Of a DNA stretch of 64,000 bases, positions 1-8,489 are shown in pieces. Each line of letters opens with the position of its first letter. The stretch's first letter is position 1. Below the pieces are notes generated by a model. The model made no database searches. It had not been told where the DNA came from and saw only the letters and a list, made by a program, of their open reading frames with translations. Origin of the DNA: Spirochaetota bacterium (GTDB taxonomy: Bacteria > Spirochaetota > Spirochaetia > Treponematales > Treponemataceae); NCBI GenBank assembly GCA_023438065.1, contig JAEXRH010000016.1, positions 223,991-287,990 of the forward strand, written 5' to 3'. The position numbers were made by a program, and so were the translations under genes.

Positions 1-160
1 GGCCTTCGTGGCCCTCGTCATATTCATCGTCGCGATCGTGATCCTGACCGTGATGCTCGCGAACCGCGCCTCGAGGACCCCGGAGATCATCCAGCCCCAA
101 CCCCAGGCCCTCCCCGCCGGCGACGCCGTCCCGGAGCCCCCGGCCGACCCGAAGGAATGA
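1..160 (+). CDS. C-terminal end of a membrane protein (partial)
   Basis: The window opens inside a gene; the reading frame begins at base 2 and stops with TGA at 158-160. The visible 52 residues hold one hydrophobic segment (FVALVIFIVAIVILTVMLA), then a short basic turn and a proline-rich, acidic tail ending in PADPKE. This is typical of a bitopic or polytopic membrane protein with a cytoplasmic or periplasmic tail. Too little is visible to name a family. The gene is read toward the tRNA-Leu gene, whose promoter starts three bases after the stop. Confidence 0.6.
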   Translation, partial: AFVALVIFIVAIVILTVMLANRASRTPEIIQPQPQALPAGDAVPEPPADPKE

Positions 161-162
161 CC

Positions 163-192
163 TTGACACCGGGTCGCCTCTTCCGCTATCTT
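163..192 (+). promoter_or_regulatory. Promoter of tRNA-Leu
   Basis: A perfect -35 TTGACA (163-168) is followed after 18 bases by TATCTT (187-192, four of six matches to TATAAT). It ends 26 bases before the mature tRNA 5' end. Confidence 0.6.
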
Positions 193-218
193 TAATCCCG
201 CGTCGGCAACGGCGCGAT

Positions 219-302
219 CCCCGGATGGTGGAATTGGTAGACACACTAGTTTCAGGTACTAGCGCCTTCACGGGCATGGAAGTTCAAGTCTTCTTCCGGG
301 GA
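219..302 (+). tRNA. tRNA-Leu, anticodon CAG
   Basis: The acceptor stem CCCCGGA (219-225) pairs perfectly with TCCGGGG (295-301), with A302 as discriminator. The D-loop has GGTGGAATTGGTAGAC, the anticodon loop reads TTCAGGT (anticodon CAG), a variable arm typical of a class II tRNA follows, and the T-loop is GTTCAAGTC. Length is 84 nt. CCA is not encoded (the next bases are CAA), so a CCA-adding enzyme is needed. Confidence 0.93.
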
Positions 303-319
303 CAACTAAGGAAAAAAAT

Positions 320-346
320 AACTGCCGCAAGGCAGTTTTTTTTTAC
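320..346 (+). terminator. Rho-independent terminator after tRNA-Leu
   Basis: A seven-base-pair stem AACTGCC-GCAA-GGCAGTT (320-337) runs straight into a T tract. Confidence 0.85.
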
Positions 347-353
347 CCTGACC

Positions 354-374
354 TCCCGGAAGAAGACTTGAACC
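354..374 (-). repeat. Inverted copy of the tRNA-Leu 3' end
   Basis: Bases 354-374 are the reverse complement of the T-arm and 3' acceptor strand of tRNA-Leu at about 280-300, in opposite orientation and 50 bases downstream. No tRNA 5' half accompanies it. It may be a relic of an integration or inversion at the tRNA gene, or the two arms could fold as a long hairpin in the primary transcript if termination fails. Confidence 0.55.
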
Positions 375-632
375 GGAGAAGCCGCCGAGCGAATGCGAGG
401 GTGAGTGGCCATGGATGGCCACGAAAGGCTTCGTAGGCGTCCCGGAGATCCGAGAGATGATGCCCAGACGCTTCGAAGCGGAGCGAGAAGCGACTACCTG
501 GTTCGCTCATCATCGCGTTTCAGGCAAACCGAAAGCGCGCGAATCGTTCCGCTATCCGTCACCTTTTCACGTCACGCATAAGGGGAGCACGGGGGAAAAT
601 GCATTGACGCAGGGAAGAAACGGGAGTACCTT
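375..632. other. Intergenic stretch without a convincing gene
   Basis: A 102-codon open frame begins at 415, but it has no ribosome binding site, an Arg-rich composition unlike a folded protein, and overlaps the YjfB-like gene. I see no other feature apart from the inverted tRNA fragment just before it. Confidence 0.5.
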
Positions 633-638
633 GTGCGT

Positions 639-818
639 ATGGATATCACAACGCTTTCGACAGCCCTTTCCCGGAACAAAGTCCAGGAAGCCGCCTCGGT
701 TCAGGTGCAAAAGCTCGCCATGAACTCGGCCGAGACCCGGGGCGCCGCGCTCGTTCAGATGATGACTCAGAGCATCACCGATCCGGCGCTCGGCAACCGC
801 GTCGACCTTCTCGCCTGA
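639..818 (+). CDS. YjfB-like putative motility protein
   Basis: A 59-residue soluble protein beginning MDITTLSTAL and continuing with the pattern of the small YjfB family (KVQ..A.VQV.K.AMNSAE..GAALVQMM, then LGNRVDLLA at the end). The family is annotated as putative motility proteins; its biochemical role is unknown. The family normally begins at MDI, so I place the start at ATG 639. A GTG two codons upstream (633) sits six bases after GGGAG and is an alternative. It stands alone, tail-to-tail with ywbE. Confidence 0.75.
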   Translation: MDITTLSTALSRNKVQEAASVQVQKLAMNSAETRGAALVQMMTQSITDPALGNRVDLLA

Positions 819-820
819 AA

Positions 821-1018
821 CTAACCCAGTATTTCCTGAACGCGTCCCACGAGGCCTGACTCCAGGCGCACCTTAATTCCGTGCGGATGGCTCGGGCTGT
901 TCGTGAGAATGTCCTGAACGATCCCCTCGGTACGCTTTCCCGTCCGTTGGTCTTCCTTCAATACGATCGATACCCGTAACCCCGCGTGTATTGCGCTCCG
1001 TGTCATTCCGTCCATCAT
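821..1018 (-). CDS. ywbE: YwbE family protein
   Basis: A 65-residue protein matching the YwbE family nearly end to end. The diagnostic core is VLKEDQRTGKRTEGIV, followed by ILTNSPSHPHGIKVRLESG and VGRVQEIL. It is a small cytoplasmic beta-rich protein of unknown function, common in Firmicutes and some spirochaetes. The start ATG (a second ATG follows directly) lies four bases after GGAGGGG. It is divergent from the DUF72 gene. Confidence 0.88.
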   Translation of the reverse strand: MMDGMTRSAIHAGLRVSIVLKEDQRTGKRTEGIVQDILTNSPSHPHGIKVRLESGLVGRVQEILG

Positions 1019-1050
1019 GTATCCCCTCCGCTACGAGCATCATAGCATCT

Positions 1051-1080
1051 TTGACGAATTCCTCGCCAGACGCGATAGTA
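1051..1080 (+). promoter_or_regulatory. Promoter for a leaderless DUF72 mRNA
   Basis: TTGACG (1051-1056), an 18-base spacer and TAGTAT (1075-1080). The -10 ends five bases before ATG 1086 and no Shine-Dalgarno is present, so transcription probably starts at the start codon. Confidence 0.5.
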
Positions 1081-1085
1081 TAGCT

Positions 1086-1952
1086 ATGGCGGAAACGGGT
1101 ACGGCGAACCTTGAATTCGGAACCTGCTCATGGAACTATGATTCCTGGATTGGTCTTGTCTATGACAAAAAGGCCGAGTACTCGGCCGCGTACCTTTCGC
1201 AATATGCGAAGCGTTACCGGACCGTCGAGGTGGATAGCTGGTTCTATGCGGTTCCCGACCCTTCGGACGCGGCTGACTACGCGAGCAGGGTTCCTCCTGA
1301 CTTTTCCTTCGCCTGCAAGCTCACCGAATCGATCTCGCTTACCCATGAGCGGAACCGGGACAAAACGGCGCCCCTGGTCGTCAATCCCGATTTTCTTTCG
1401 GTCGAGCGATACGCCCACTTCGTCTCGAACATCGAAGCCCTCTTACCCCGGATATTCCTCCTTGAGCTCGAATTTGAATACCTCAACAAGCAAAAAATGG
1501 CCGATCTTTCAGCCTTTCTCAAAGCGATTGAAGTTTTCGTTACGCGGCTTGATACAGTGGGGCTCAGAGACGCCATTCCCCTCGCAATCGAGTGCCGAAA
1601 CGCGAACTACCTCAAACGGGAGTACTTTCAGTTCCTCAAGGACCACGGTGTCGCGCATGTCTTCTCGGAAAAGCTGTACCTGCCCCATATCTACGAGCTT
1701 TACGCGCAGTTCGGGGACCTCATCGGAGATCGAGTAGCGATTCGACTCCTCGGCGGAGACCGTAAGGAAATCGAGAGCAAAACGAAGGGTAACTGGAACG
1801 AGATCGTGGAGCCGAAAGCCGACCTCCCGGAGGTCGCCTCTATGATCGGAGATCTTGCGAAAGGGAGCAGGATCGTCAAGGTATACCTCAACAACCACTT
1901 CGAGGGATCGGCTCCCAAGAGCATCGGGCGTCTTGAAGCGTTATTACTATAA
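1086..1952 (+). CDS. DUF72 (YecE-like) TIM-barrel protein
   Basis: The 288-residue product opens with the DUF72 signature FGTCSWNYDSWIGLVY and continues with YAKRYRTVEVDSWFYAVPD, FACKLTESISLTHE, and LAIECRNANYL. Proteins of this family form a TIM-barrel related to the YecE fold; their reaction is not established, though a nucleic-acid role has been proposed for some. The open frame extends upstream to 1017, but family alignment favours ATG 1086, and a -10 element lies just before it. The C-terminus (KVYLNNHFEGSAPKSI) matches the family's conserved 'N-N-H...G.AP.....' ending. It seems monocistronic. Confidence 0.85.
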   Translation: MAETGTANLEFGTCSWNYDSWIGLVYDKKAEYSAAYLSQYAKRYRTVEVDSWFYAVPDPSDAADYASRVPPDFSFACKLTESISLTHERNRDKTAPLVVNPDFLSVERYAHFVSNIEALLPRIFLLELEFEYLNKQKMADLSAFLKAIEVFVTRLDTVGLRDAIPLAIECRNANYLKREYFQFLKDHGVAHVFSEKLYLPHIYELYAQFGDLIGDRVAIRLLGGDRKEIESKTKGNWNEIVEPKADLPEVASMIGDLAKGSRIVKVYLNNHFEGSAPKSIGRLEALLL

Positions 1953-2098
1953 AAACAATCACTTGAAATCATCCTCATGTCGGTACCATACTTTACAAAT
2001 ACCGATAAACAAATAATGAGCGAAATACCGTGCTCCTGATTAATCAATGCTGTGACCAGAACGAGTAACGGAAAATCAACGAGAGCGATTGTTTTTTA

Positions 2099-2107
2099 TG
2101 CTATACT
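2099..2107 (+). promoter_or_regulatory. Extended -10 promoter of the MBL-fold gene
   Basis: TG-C-TATACT (2099-2107) is a good extended -10 element; no clear -35 is present at the proper distance. It lies 70 bases before the MBL-fold start. Confidence 0.4.
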
Positions 2108-2176
2108 CAGTATTCATCAAGTTGCAGTTTTGCACGGTTAAACAATGGTTTACTGAACCTACGGGCGGGGAAAACA

Positions 2177-3004
2177 ATGGAAATAACAGTAATTCTTGAG
2201 AATACCAGTGTCAATAACAAAGTTAAGGGTATTCATGGTTTATCCATTTTAGTTAAAACGGACAAACAAACAATACTCTATGATTTCGGGCCGAGGAATC
2301 ATTTATGTAAAAATTCGAATCTGCTTGGCGTTAATCTTGCGAAAGTAGATATCGCGGTATTATCGCATAACCATATGGATCATGGCGGTGATCTATCAAG
2401 CTTTATTCAAAACAATAAAACCGCGGCGATTCACACCAACTCAGATCTCTCCGAACGCACTTATTCTAACCTCATCCTAAACCTGAAAGTTCCTGTCGGC
2501 GTGTCGATAGATCGACAGTCGATCCAAAGATTAACCATTCATGATAAAACCGAAGAAATAGCATCCGGCGTAGTATTGCTCAAATTATCCGAATACGCGA
2601 ATCGGTCGACGATCAATAAAAGTCTGTTTGTTAAAGAGAGCGGGAAGTATATTCATGATATATTTAGTCATGAATCCGCCTTGCTGATCTTTGAGAACAA
2701 CGAGATAGTCGTATTCTGCTCATGTTCGCATCATGGCGTGACAGCTATCCTCGATGATGTTAAAACGCGATACCCTAATCACCGAATAAAGGCCTTTGTT
2801 GGAGGTTTTCACCTTTTTAATCCTCTATCCAGAACAAACGAAACGATTTCCATAATTGAAGAAACGGCGGAAAAACTACAAGGAAATGACATACGCTTCT
2901 ATACCGGTCATTGCACGGGCGAGTTTGCGTATCAAATTCTCCGTAACAAACTTGGGGAACGAATTCAAAGGCTTAGTACAGGAATGAAAGTGGCAATAGT
3001 TTAG
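2177..3004 (+). CDS. Metallo-beta-lactamase-fold hydrolase
   Basis: The 275-residue protein carries the MBL-fold metal motif SHNHMDHGG (HxHxDH, about residues 65-73), then a later metal histidine in CSCSHHGV and a C-terminal TGHCTGE histidine. This layout resembles the MBL subgroup that includes 7,8-dihydropterin-related phosphate synthases (a compact enzyme with FVGGFHLF near the end). The substrate cannot be told from sequence. It is the first of three plus-strand genes in an AT-richer block and is followed 85 bases later by an AraC regulator, which may control it. Codon use is clearly more AT-rich than the flanking genes, suggesting acquisition. Confidence 0.82.
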   Translation: MEITVILENTSVNNKVKGIHGLSILVKTDKQTILYDFGPRNHLCKNSNLLGVNLAKVDIAVLSHNHMDHGGDLSSFIQNNKTAAIHTNSDLSERTYSNLILNLKVPVGVSIDRQSIQRLTIHDKTEEIASGVVLLKLSEYANRSTINKSLFVKESGKYIHDIFSHESALLIFENNEIVVFCSCSHHGVTAILDDVKTRYPNHRIKAFVGGFHLFNPLSRTNETISIIEETAEKLQGNDIRFYTGHCTGEFAYQILRNKLGERIQRLSTGMKVAIV

Positions 3005-3089
3005 GAAACTCAACCAAACTGCCATAAGTCGCGCCAAACGGCTCAAGCAAATATTAGAAATAAACCGGCTTTGAGGTAATTGAGAGAGG

Positions 3090-3821
3090 ATGAACCAGAA
3101 AAAGTTACTGATAGGCAATGGATACGCTCTTTACGTTGGGGCTTTGGTTGATAATAGAAAGCATACTCATCATGCCATTCAAATCGTGATATCTCATGAT
3201 TTATTTCAAATCGATATCAACTCGCAAAGCATGACCTGCCAAGGCGTAATAATCGACAGCGAGATTCCGCACCGGGTTCATCTGGGTCTTCACTACATAA
3301 TCGTCTTACTCGAGCCAGAATCCTTATTCGGTGCCTATATACGGCAAAAACTCACTGAGGGTTTCCTTCTTTGTGCCGAGAACGAGATATTGTCCCTTAT
3401 CCATAGCACACGTACTATTGAACTCTTCAGTGTTCAAGGACTATATCGAGTGTTTTCTTACGAACAACAAGCCGTTCCATCTATGGATCCCCGGATTCGA
3501 TTACTTCTACATCACCTATCCGAACCGGAGAATTTCTCTCAATCATTGGAAGAAGTGGCCAACCTCGTAAACATCTCGCAAAGTCGCATTGAACACTTAT
3601 TCAAAAATGAAGTCGGAATCTCAATGAAACAATTTCTCCTTTGGCAAAAAATGATTGCGGCAATAAAGCTATCCAAAAGTTTTAAAAGACTAACAGATGT
3701 CGCTTACCAATGCGGTTTTTCAGACTCCGCTCATTTAAGTCGTTGCTTTTCGTCAATGTTTGGCGTCAAAATGAAGAATATCATAAAGAACAGCAACTCC
3801 GTTCAAGTATTTTTCCGGTAA
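3090..3821 (+). CDS. AraC family transcriptional regulator
   Basis: A 243-residue protein with an N-terminal cupin-like sensor region (HTHHAIQIVISH near residue 27) and a C-terminal AraC double helix-turn-helix. The first HTH is SLEEVANLVNISQSRIEHLFKNEVG and the second is RLTDVAYQCGFSDSAHLSRCFSSMFG, the most conserved signature of the family. The ATG follows GAGAGG closely. Genes on both sides (MBL-fold enzyme, transglutaminase-like protein) are co-oriented, so a local regulatory role is likely; the ligand is unknown. Confidence 0.88.
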   Translation: MNQKKLLIGNGYALYVGALVDNRKHTHHAIQIVISHDLFQIDINSQSMTCQGVIIDSEIPHRVHLGLHYIIVLLEPESLFGAYIRQKLTEGFLLCAENEILSLIHSTRTIELFSVQGLYRVFSYEQQAVPSMDPRIRLLLHHLSEPENFSQSLEEVANLVNISQSRIEHLFKNEVGISMKQFLLWQKMIAAIKLSKSFKRLTDVAYQCGFSDSAHLSRCFSSMFGVKMKNIIKNSNSVQVFFR

Positions 3822-3854
3822 TTCTTTCATTGTATACCTGCATGGGGGAATACT

Positions 3855-4628
3855 ATGGATCGATTCTTGTCAGAGACTACGCTTCTTGATTTTTCAACAA
3901 GTAATATTCAGGAACTGATTACGAAAGAACAATGGAACCAATTAAACCTTTACGACCGTATCGGCGGGATTTACTCATTTGTTCGTGACTCTGTTCGCTT
4001 CGGTTATAATAAAGCCGATGACCTTCCGGCGAGCGTAATTCTATCCGATGGCTATGGTCAGTGTAACACGAAAGGCATACTGCTCATGGCGCTTTTTCGC
4101 GCTTGCGGGATACCATGCAGAATACACGGGTTCACAATCGATAAAAAACTTCAAAAGGGCGCGATAACGGGCATTTGGTATATTCTGAGTCCGAAATCGA
4201 TCATTCATAGCTGGGTAGAAATATATTACAAGGATTCATGGATTAACCTTGAAGGGTTTATCCTCGATAAAAATTATATTAGTTCTCTTCAAAGGAAATT
4301 CTCAACCGCTACGACAAGTTTTTGCGGGTACGGCGTCGCGACGACCTGTTTCAATAATCCCGAAATTGAGTGGGTCGGCAAAGATACGTACATTCAGAAG
4401 GAAGGAATCAACGCCGATTTGGGGGTATTCGATACTCCCGATACTTTTTTCAAGGAACATCCGCAAACACTTTCAAAATTGAAAAAGGTAATTTTCCAAA
4501 AGTATACAAGACATGTAATGAATCGAAACGTTAACAGAATAAGATCAAAAAATCGAGGAGTTTTTCAAAATGAGCAACCTCAACCTTCATTTTCCTCCGA
4601 TAAAACAGACAATCCCTTCATGCGATAA
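3855..4628 (+). CDS. Transglutaminase-like domain protein
   Basis: The 257-residue product has the transglutaminase/cysteine-protease core in order: GYGQCNTKGILLMALFRACGIPCRIHGF (catalytic Cys near residue 75), then IHSWVEIYY (His near 118) and WINLEGF (the acid position). No signal peptide is visible, so it may act in the cytoplasm on a peptide or amide bond; a bacterial member of this superfamily can be a peptidase. The last 42 bases overlap tail-to-tail with the glycyl radical activase gene on the other strand. Composition is AT-rich like its two upstream neighbours. Confidence 0.82.
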   Translation: MDRFLSETTLLDFSTSNIQELITKEQWNQLNLYDRIGGIYSFVRDSVRFGYNKADDLPASVILSDGYGQCNTKGILLMALFRACGIPCRIHGFTIDKKLQKGAITGIWYILSPKSIIHSWVEIYYKDSWINLEGFILDKNYISSLQRKFSTATTSFCGYGVATTCFNNPEIEWVGKDTYIQKEGINADLGVFDTPDTFFKEHPQTLSKLKKVIFQKYTRHVMNRNVNRIRSKNRGVFQNEQPQPSFSSDKTDNPFMR

Positions 4629-5486
4629 CTGTTCCTTGATGCGTAACAGCGCTTCCTCGTTCATCGATTGGATATCGAGAGGGCTCTGATCCGTGCGAAA
4701 CTCATTGAGTTTACTCTCGCCGAGACGGTGATAGGGCAGCAGATGAACCTCGATAGCGTTGACCTTAACGAGATATTGCTTCAGCGCGTCCAATTGCCGA
4801 TTGCCGTCGTTAATCCCCGGCACGATAGGTATCCGAAACACCACGTTGGCGCCGTACTCGATGAGTTTCCGCGCGTTTTCCAGAATCAGCGCGTTATCGA
4901 CCCCAGTGCTTTCCCGGTGTATGCGCGGGTCGATTCCTTTGATGTCATAATAAAAAATATCGACTAGCGGAATGAGCGCCGCGAGCTTTTCCCACGTGAC
5001 GAAACCGCAAGTCTCGAGCACGACGTGATAACGCTTGCGCTTTAACGCCTCAAGAAGCGCGTACAGAAAGTCGTATTGAAGGGTCGCCTCACCGCCTGAA
5101 ACGGTAACTCCTCCGCCCGAGCGCCGATAGAAAGCGTCATCCTTCCCGACCTCGCGCAGTATCTCCTCGACTAGCGCGTTTCTCCCGATCATCTCCAAGG
5201 CATCGGCGTTGCAGGCATCGACGCAGTTTCCGCAGTTATCGCACTTACTCCAATTAACGCGGGTTCCGCTTTCGTACTCGATCGCTCCATGGGGGCAGGC
5301 GATCCGGCATCTCTTGCACGCGACGCATTTTTGCCCGTGAAAAGCCAATTGGGGATGCATAACGAGCGATTCCGGGTTCTCGCACCAGCGGCACCGAAGG
5401 GGGCATCCCTTGAAGAACACCAGCGTACGGATGCCGGGCCCGTCGGTTACGCTGTAGTTCTGAATATTGAATATGACGCCTGTCAT
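4587..5486 (-). CDS. Glycyl radical enzyme activase (radical SAM)
   Basis: This 299-residue enzyme uses S-adenosylmethionine and an iron-sulfur cluster to install the glycyl radical on its partner. The radical SAM motif is KGCPLRCRWCENPE (CxxxCxxC, about residues 28-40). It is followed by an insert with two ferredoxin-type motifs (CVACKRCRIACP and CDNCGNCVDAC), typical of activases of non-PFL glycyl radical enzymes. GGGVTVSGGEAT is the SAM-binding glycine motif. The ATG overlaps the stop of the upstream enzyme gene as ATGA, so the two are translated together. Confidence 0.93.
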   Translation of the reverse strand: MTGVIFNIQNYSVTDGPGIRTLVFFKGCPLRCRWCENPESLVMHPQLAFHGQKCVACKRCRIACPHGAIEYESGTRVNWSKCDNCGNCVDACNADALEMIGRNALVEEILREVGKDDAFYRRSGGGVTVSGGEATLQYDFLYALLEALKRKRYHVVLETCGFVTWEKLAALIPLVDIFYYDIKGIDPRIHRESTGVDNALILENARKLIEYGANVVFRIPIVPGINDGNRQLDALKQYLVKVNAIEVHLLPYHRLGESKLNEFRTDQSPLDIQSMNEEALLRIKEQLSHEGIVCFIGGK

Positions 5487-7927
5487 GAATCGTACTCGGT
5501 CCGGGAAATCACCTCGTTCTGAGTCTCTTTCGTCAATTCTGTAAACCGCGCGCTGTAGCCCGATATCCGGACAAGAAGATCCTGATATCGCGAGGGATCC
5601 TCCTGCGCGCGGCGCAACGTGGCGCCGTCTATAACCGTCGCTTGAAGATTCTGACCGTTATAGTCAAAGAAATAGGAGCGAATCATGTCGGTAAACCGGC
5701 GTACTTTTTCGGGAGAGTCAAAAAGCGCGGGATTGAATCTGAGATTCACCGACACGCCGGATATGATCTTTGACATATCGAGTTTGCTTACCGACTTGAG
5801 CGTTGCAGTGTACCCGCGCTTTTCGTTACCGCGCGCGCTACCCGCGCCGATCGAGTACGGTTCCGTTTGCTTTCGTCCGTCCGGCGTCGCGCCCGTGACG
5901 AACCCGAACACGACGTGCCCGTTCTCGGAGTGGACCCCGATACTATGCCTTCCCTTGCGGAACGTAACGTATTTACTCGCTTCCGACGAGCAGAACGTGG
6001 TGATGTCCCGGGCGATCGAGTCGACGCGATCGTCGTCGTTTCCGTATTTCGCGACCTTATTCAACAAGTACTGCCGTTCCGGCTCGTGCCCCTTAAAATT
6101 CTTCCTGAGCATGGTCTTCATCTCTATCAGGGTGAATCGCTCTTTTTCATAGACCGCCGTTTTTATCGCCTCAAGCGAATCGGTAAGGGTACCGAGTCCG
6201 AGAAGCGATATTCCGGTCATGTTGTTTTTTGAGCCGCCCGCTTTTACGTCCATGCCGCTTTTCATCGTGCCGTCCATAAGGGCCGAAGTGAACGTGTTGG
6301 GAAGATAGTCCTTATGGGATTGATCGACCTTGCCGAGCGTTACGGTTATGCTCTTAATGATCGACGAGAGATACGCCTGATAGGAATCGTAAAAATCTCC
6401 GTAGGACGCGTATTCGCCGGGTTTCCGGAGAAATAATTCCAATGTCCTCGGAAGCGCCAGATGCGCGGCGCACACCGATCCGTAGGTCGACCTCGGGATC
6501 TGCTGAACGCAGCCGGAAATGATGTAGTCGCGAGCCTCATCCGCCGGGAAACCGTTATCGACGAAGCCTTTGATTACCGTTTCGTCGTTAAACACCTGAA
6601 CCGTGTTCGCCCCGCTAGCCATGATCTCGGCGACTTGATCGATAAACTTTTCCGGCGTCTTTATATGCAGGCGAACCGCGGGATTAGGCTGAATCATCCG
6701 ACAATTCGAAAGGGCCTCAAGAAAGAGATACGAGACCTCGTTTGTCGCGTCGTTTCCATAACGGTCGACTCCGCCGATGGTGAGGGTAATGCGCCCGCTA
6801 TTGCCGTCTTCAAAAAGACTTGCCCCGTTATGCAATAAAAACTCGATCTCGTTCGTTTTGAGAATAAAGCACTCTATCAACTCGAGCGCCTGACCGCGTG
6901 TAATTCTTCCCTGCGTAATGTCCTCGTCGTAATACGGGTAAAGAAGTTGATCCCAGCGGCCAAAGGGGATCTCGTGACCACAGTCATCGTTAGCGAGGGC
7001 AATATAGACGAACCAAAGCGATTGCAAAGCCTCATGGAACGTTCGCGGCGATTCGGCCGGAACGCGGCGACAGATTCGCGCGATATTCCGAAGTTCCGCT
7101 CCCCGTTCAGGGCACTCGCATCGTTCCGCCATCGCTTCCGCCCGGTCCGCGCATCTTGCCGCGTAACCAATAACCGCCCTGCACGCATCGGCCGATGAAG
7201 CATAAAACTCGGACGGATTCGTTTCATTTAGATCGTCTATCTCGCGGATAACGGAATTCAAACCGTTGGTTATCGCCCTTTCGAAATTCGGATGGAACAG
7301 GAAAACGCCGCCGCCAAAAGCGTGCTCGGCGGTATACGCGTACTGATTCATTAAAGTCAGTTCTTTTTTTGACAGATTCTTCCGGTAATGTCCATAAGCG
7401 TTTTTCTTTTTCCAATAGGGTATGATCGTTTTTTGAATGTCGCCTTGTTCCTCATCTCCGATCTTGAAGCGCTGGGAACTTCTGTTTGTCGGATTGTCGA
7501 GTTTCATGTTGAAAAGCATCCACGCGGACGATAACTGCATCCCGGCGAACGTATTCAAGGACGAAACGACAGGGGCGAGCGTATTGGTGATTTTCGCTAA
7601 CGTTCTCTTGACTGGCTGATTGACCCTGCTGCCGATTGAAATGCCTTCGATGCTCGTTTCGGGCGAGAGAAACGCGCCCCTGCGCTTTTCGGTAAGTCCC
7701 CCGACAATCAGCTCGTCGTAGTAAATGTTGATCGGAAGGTTTTCCAATAAACGCCGATATGCGGCTCGACGTACGGCGAGCAAGGGCTTCCCTTCATTTT
7801 CCTTAAAAGTTTCGGTGAATATTATCCCGCGTACCGATGATAGTTCACGCGGCGCGGACTGCACGGCTTTTTTCAAGTTGCGCGTTCGCTCGGTTGACAT
7901 TTGATTGATGCTCTTTGGTATGTTCAT
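5483..7927 (-). CDS. Glycyl radical enzyme (PFL-like family)
   Basis: The 814-residue protein has the full glycyl radical enzyme fold. The C-terminal radical loop is RISGYSARF (Gly about 790) and the thiyl cysteine lies in IISGCVQQIP (Cys473 from this start). In diol dehydratase-like and choline lyase-like members the residue two positions after this cysteine is a catalytic glutamate (GCVE); here it is glutamine. The substrate is therefore uncertain: it may not be a standard eliminase. I chose ATG 7927 because AGGAG lies eight bases upstream; an in-frame ATG-less extension to 7957 is less likely. It sits downstream of an ArsR repressor and directly upstream of its activase. Confidence 0.9.
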   Translation of the reverse strand: MNIPKSINQMSTERTRNLKKAVQSAPRELSSVRGIIFTETFKENEGKPLLAVRRAAYRRLLENLPINIYYDELIVGGLTEKRRGAFLSPETSIEGISIGSRVNQPVKRTLAKITNTLAPVVSSLNTFAGMQLSSAWMLFNMKLDNPTNRSSQRFKIGDEEQGDIQKTIIPYWKKKNAYGHYRKNLSKKELTLMNQYAYTAEHAFGGGVFLFHPNFERAITNGLNSVIREIDDLNETNPSEFYASSADACRAVIGYAARCADRAEAMAERCECPERGAELRNIARICRRVPAESPRTFHEALQSLWFVYIALANDDCGHEIPFGRWDQLLYPYYDEDITQGRITRGQALELIECFILKTNEIEFLLHNGASLFEDGNSGRITLTIGGVDRYGNDATNEVSYLFLEALSNCRMIQPNPAVRLHIKTPEKFIDQVAEIMASGANTVQVFNDETVIKGFVDNGFPADEARDYIISGCVQQIPRSTYGSVCAAHLALPRTLELFLRKPGEYASYGDFYDSYQAYLSSIIKSITVTLGKVDQSHKDYLPNTFTSALMDGTMKSGMDVKAGGSKNNMTGISLLGLGTLTDSLEAIKTAVYEKERFTLIEMKTMLRKNFKGHEPERQYLLNKVAKYGNDDDRVDSIARDITTFCSSEASKYVTFRKGRHSIGVHSENGHVVFGFVTGATPDGRKQTEPYSIGAGSARGNEKRGYTATLKSVSKLDMSKIISGVSVNLRFNPALFDSPEKVRRFTDMIRSYFFDYNGQNLQATVIDGATLRRAQEDPSRYQDLLVRISGYSARFTELTKETQNEVISRTEYDS

Positions 7928-7981
7928 GCGAAATCTCCTGGTATAAACCGGTTGCACTCGTTAAGGCTGGCGAAAGTGAAA

Positions 7982-8290
7982 TCAACAGCACCCGCGGAAG
8001 TACGCGATAAGAACTTGCAGAGTTTCAATTACATAGTCCTTGTTGAATGAGTAGTAGACTTCCTTCCCTTCTTTCCGGGAGGAAAGAATTTTTGACCTTT
8101 TCATGAGATTAAGGTGATGCGAAATCGTCGGCCTGCCTATTTCAAACTGGCTCGCGATTTCATTGACGCAGAGCTCCTTATGCTGCTGAAAGAGAAGTAT
8201 AATCCTCTGCCTCGTTTCGTCATTCAGCGCGTTCAGGATATCAATAATGACTTCTACTTGCTTGTTTGACGCGTCGATATGTGTAGACAT
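7982..8290 (-). CDS. ArsR family metalloregulator-like repressor
   Basis: A 102-residue winged-helix protein with the ArsR/SmtB core: LNALNDETRQRIILLF, then the recognition helix region EIASQFEIGRPTISHHLNLMKRSKIL and the wing SRKEGKEVYYSF. One cysteine lies in KELCVNEIA, where ArsR proteins often place a metal ligand, and the protein ends in a vicinal Cys-Cys. It lies 54 bases upstream of the glycyl radical enzyme in the same direction, so it probably controls that operon. A perfect inverted repeat covers its own start codon, which suggests autoregulation. Confidence 0.88.
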   Translation of the reverse strand: MSTHIDASNKQVEVIIDILNALNDETRQRIILLFQQHKELCVNEIASQFEIGRPTISHHLNLMKRSKILSSRKEGKEVYYSFNKDYVIETLQVLIAYFRGCC

Positions 8291-8294
8291 ATCG
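8275..8294 (-). promoter_or_regulatory. Likely ArsR operator over the start codon
   Basis: CGATATGT and ACATATCG form a perfect eight-base inverted repeat with a four-base spacer. The ATG of the ArsR gene (8288-8290) is inside the right arm. ArsR repressors bind such symmetric AT-rich sites. Confidence 0.5.
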
Positions 8295-8489
8295 ACATGT
8301 TACGAAAAAGGAAGAATACTGTCAAGTGTCGGGCTTTAATCCAATCATGATTCTAACTAGTACTTCTATGGCCAGACCACAGTAACGTTGACAGGAAATC
8401 ACTCGCGTACGTCGAGGATCGGCGGGCAACTCTTTTTCATAGGATAAGCACAGAAGAAAACTGCCGCCAGGCGGTTATGTACCCACACA

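Noticed and set aside
415..723. A 102-codon open frame
   Set aside because: No ribosome binding site, poor composition, and it overlaps the YjfB-like gene in a different frame.
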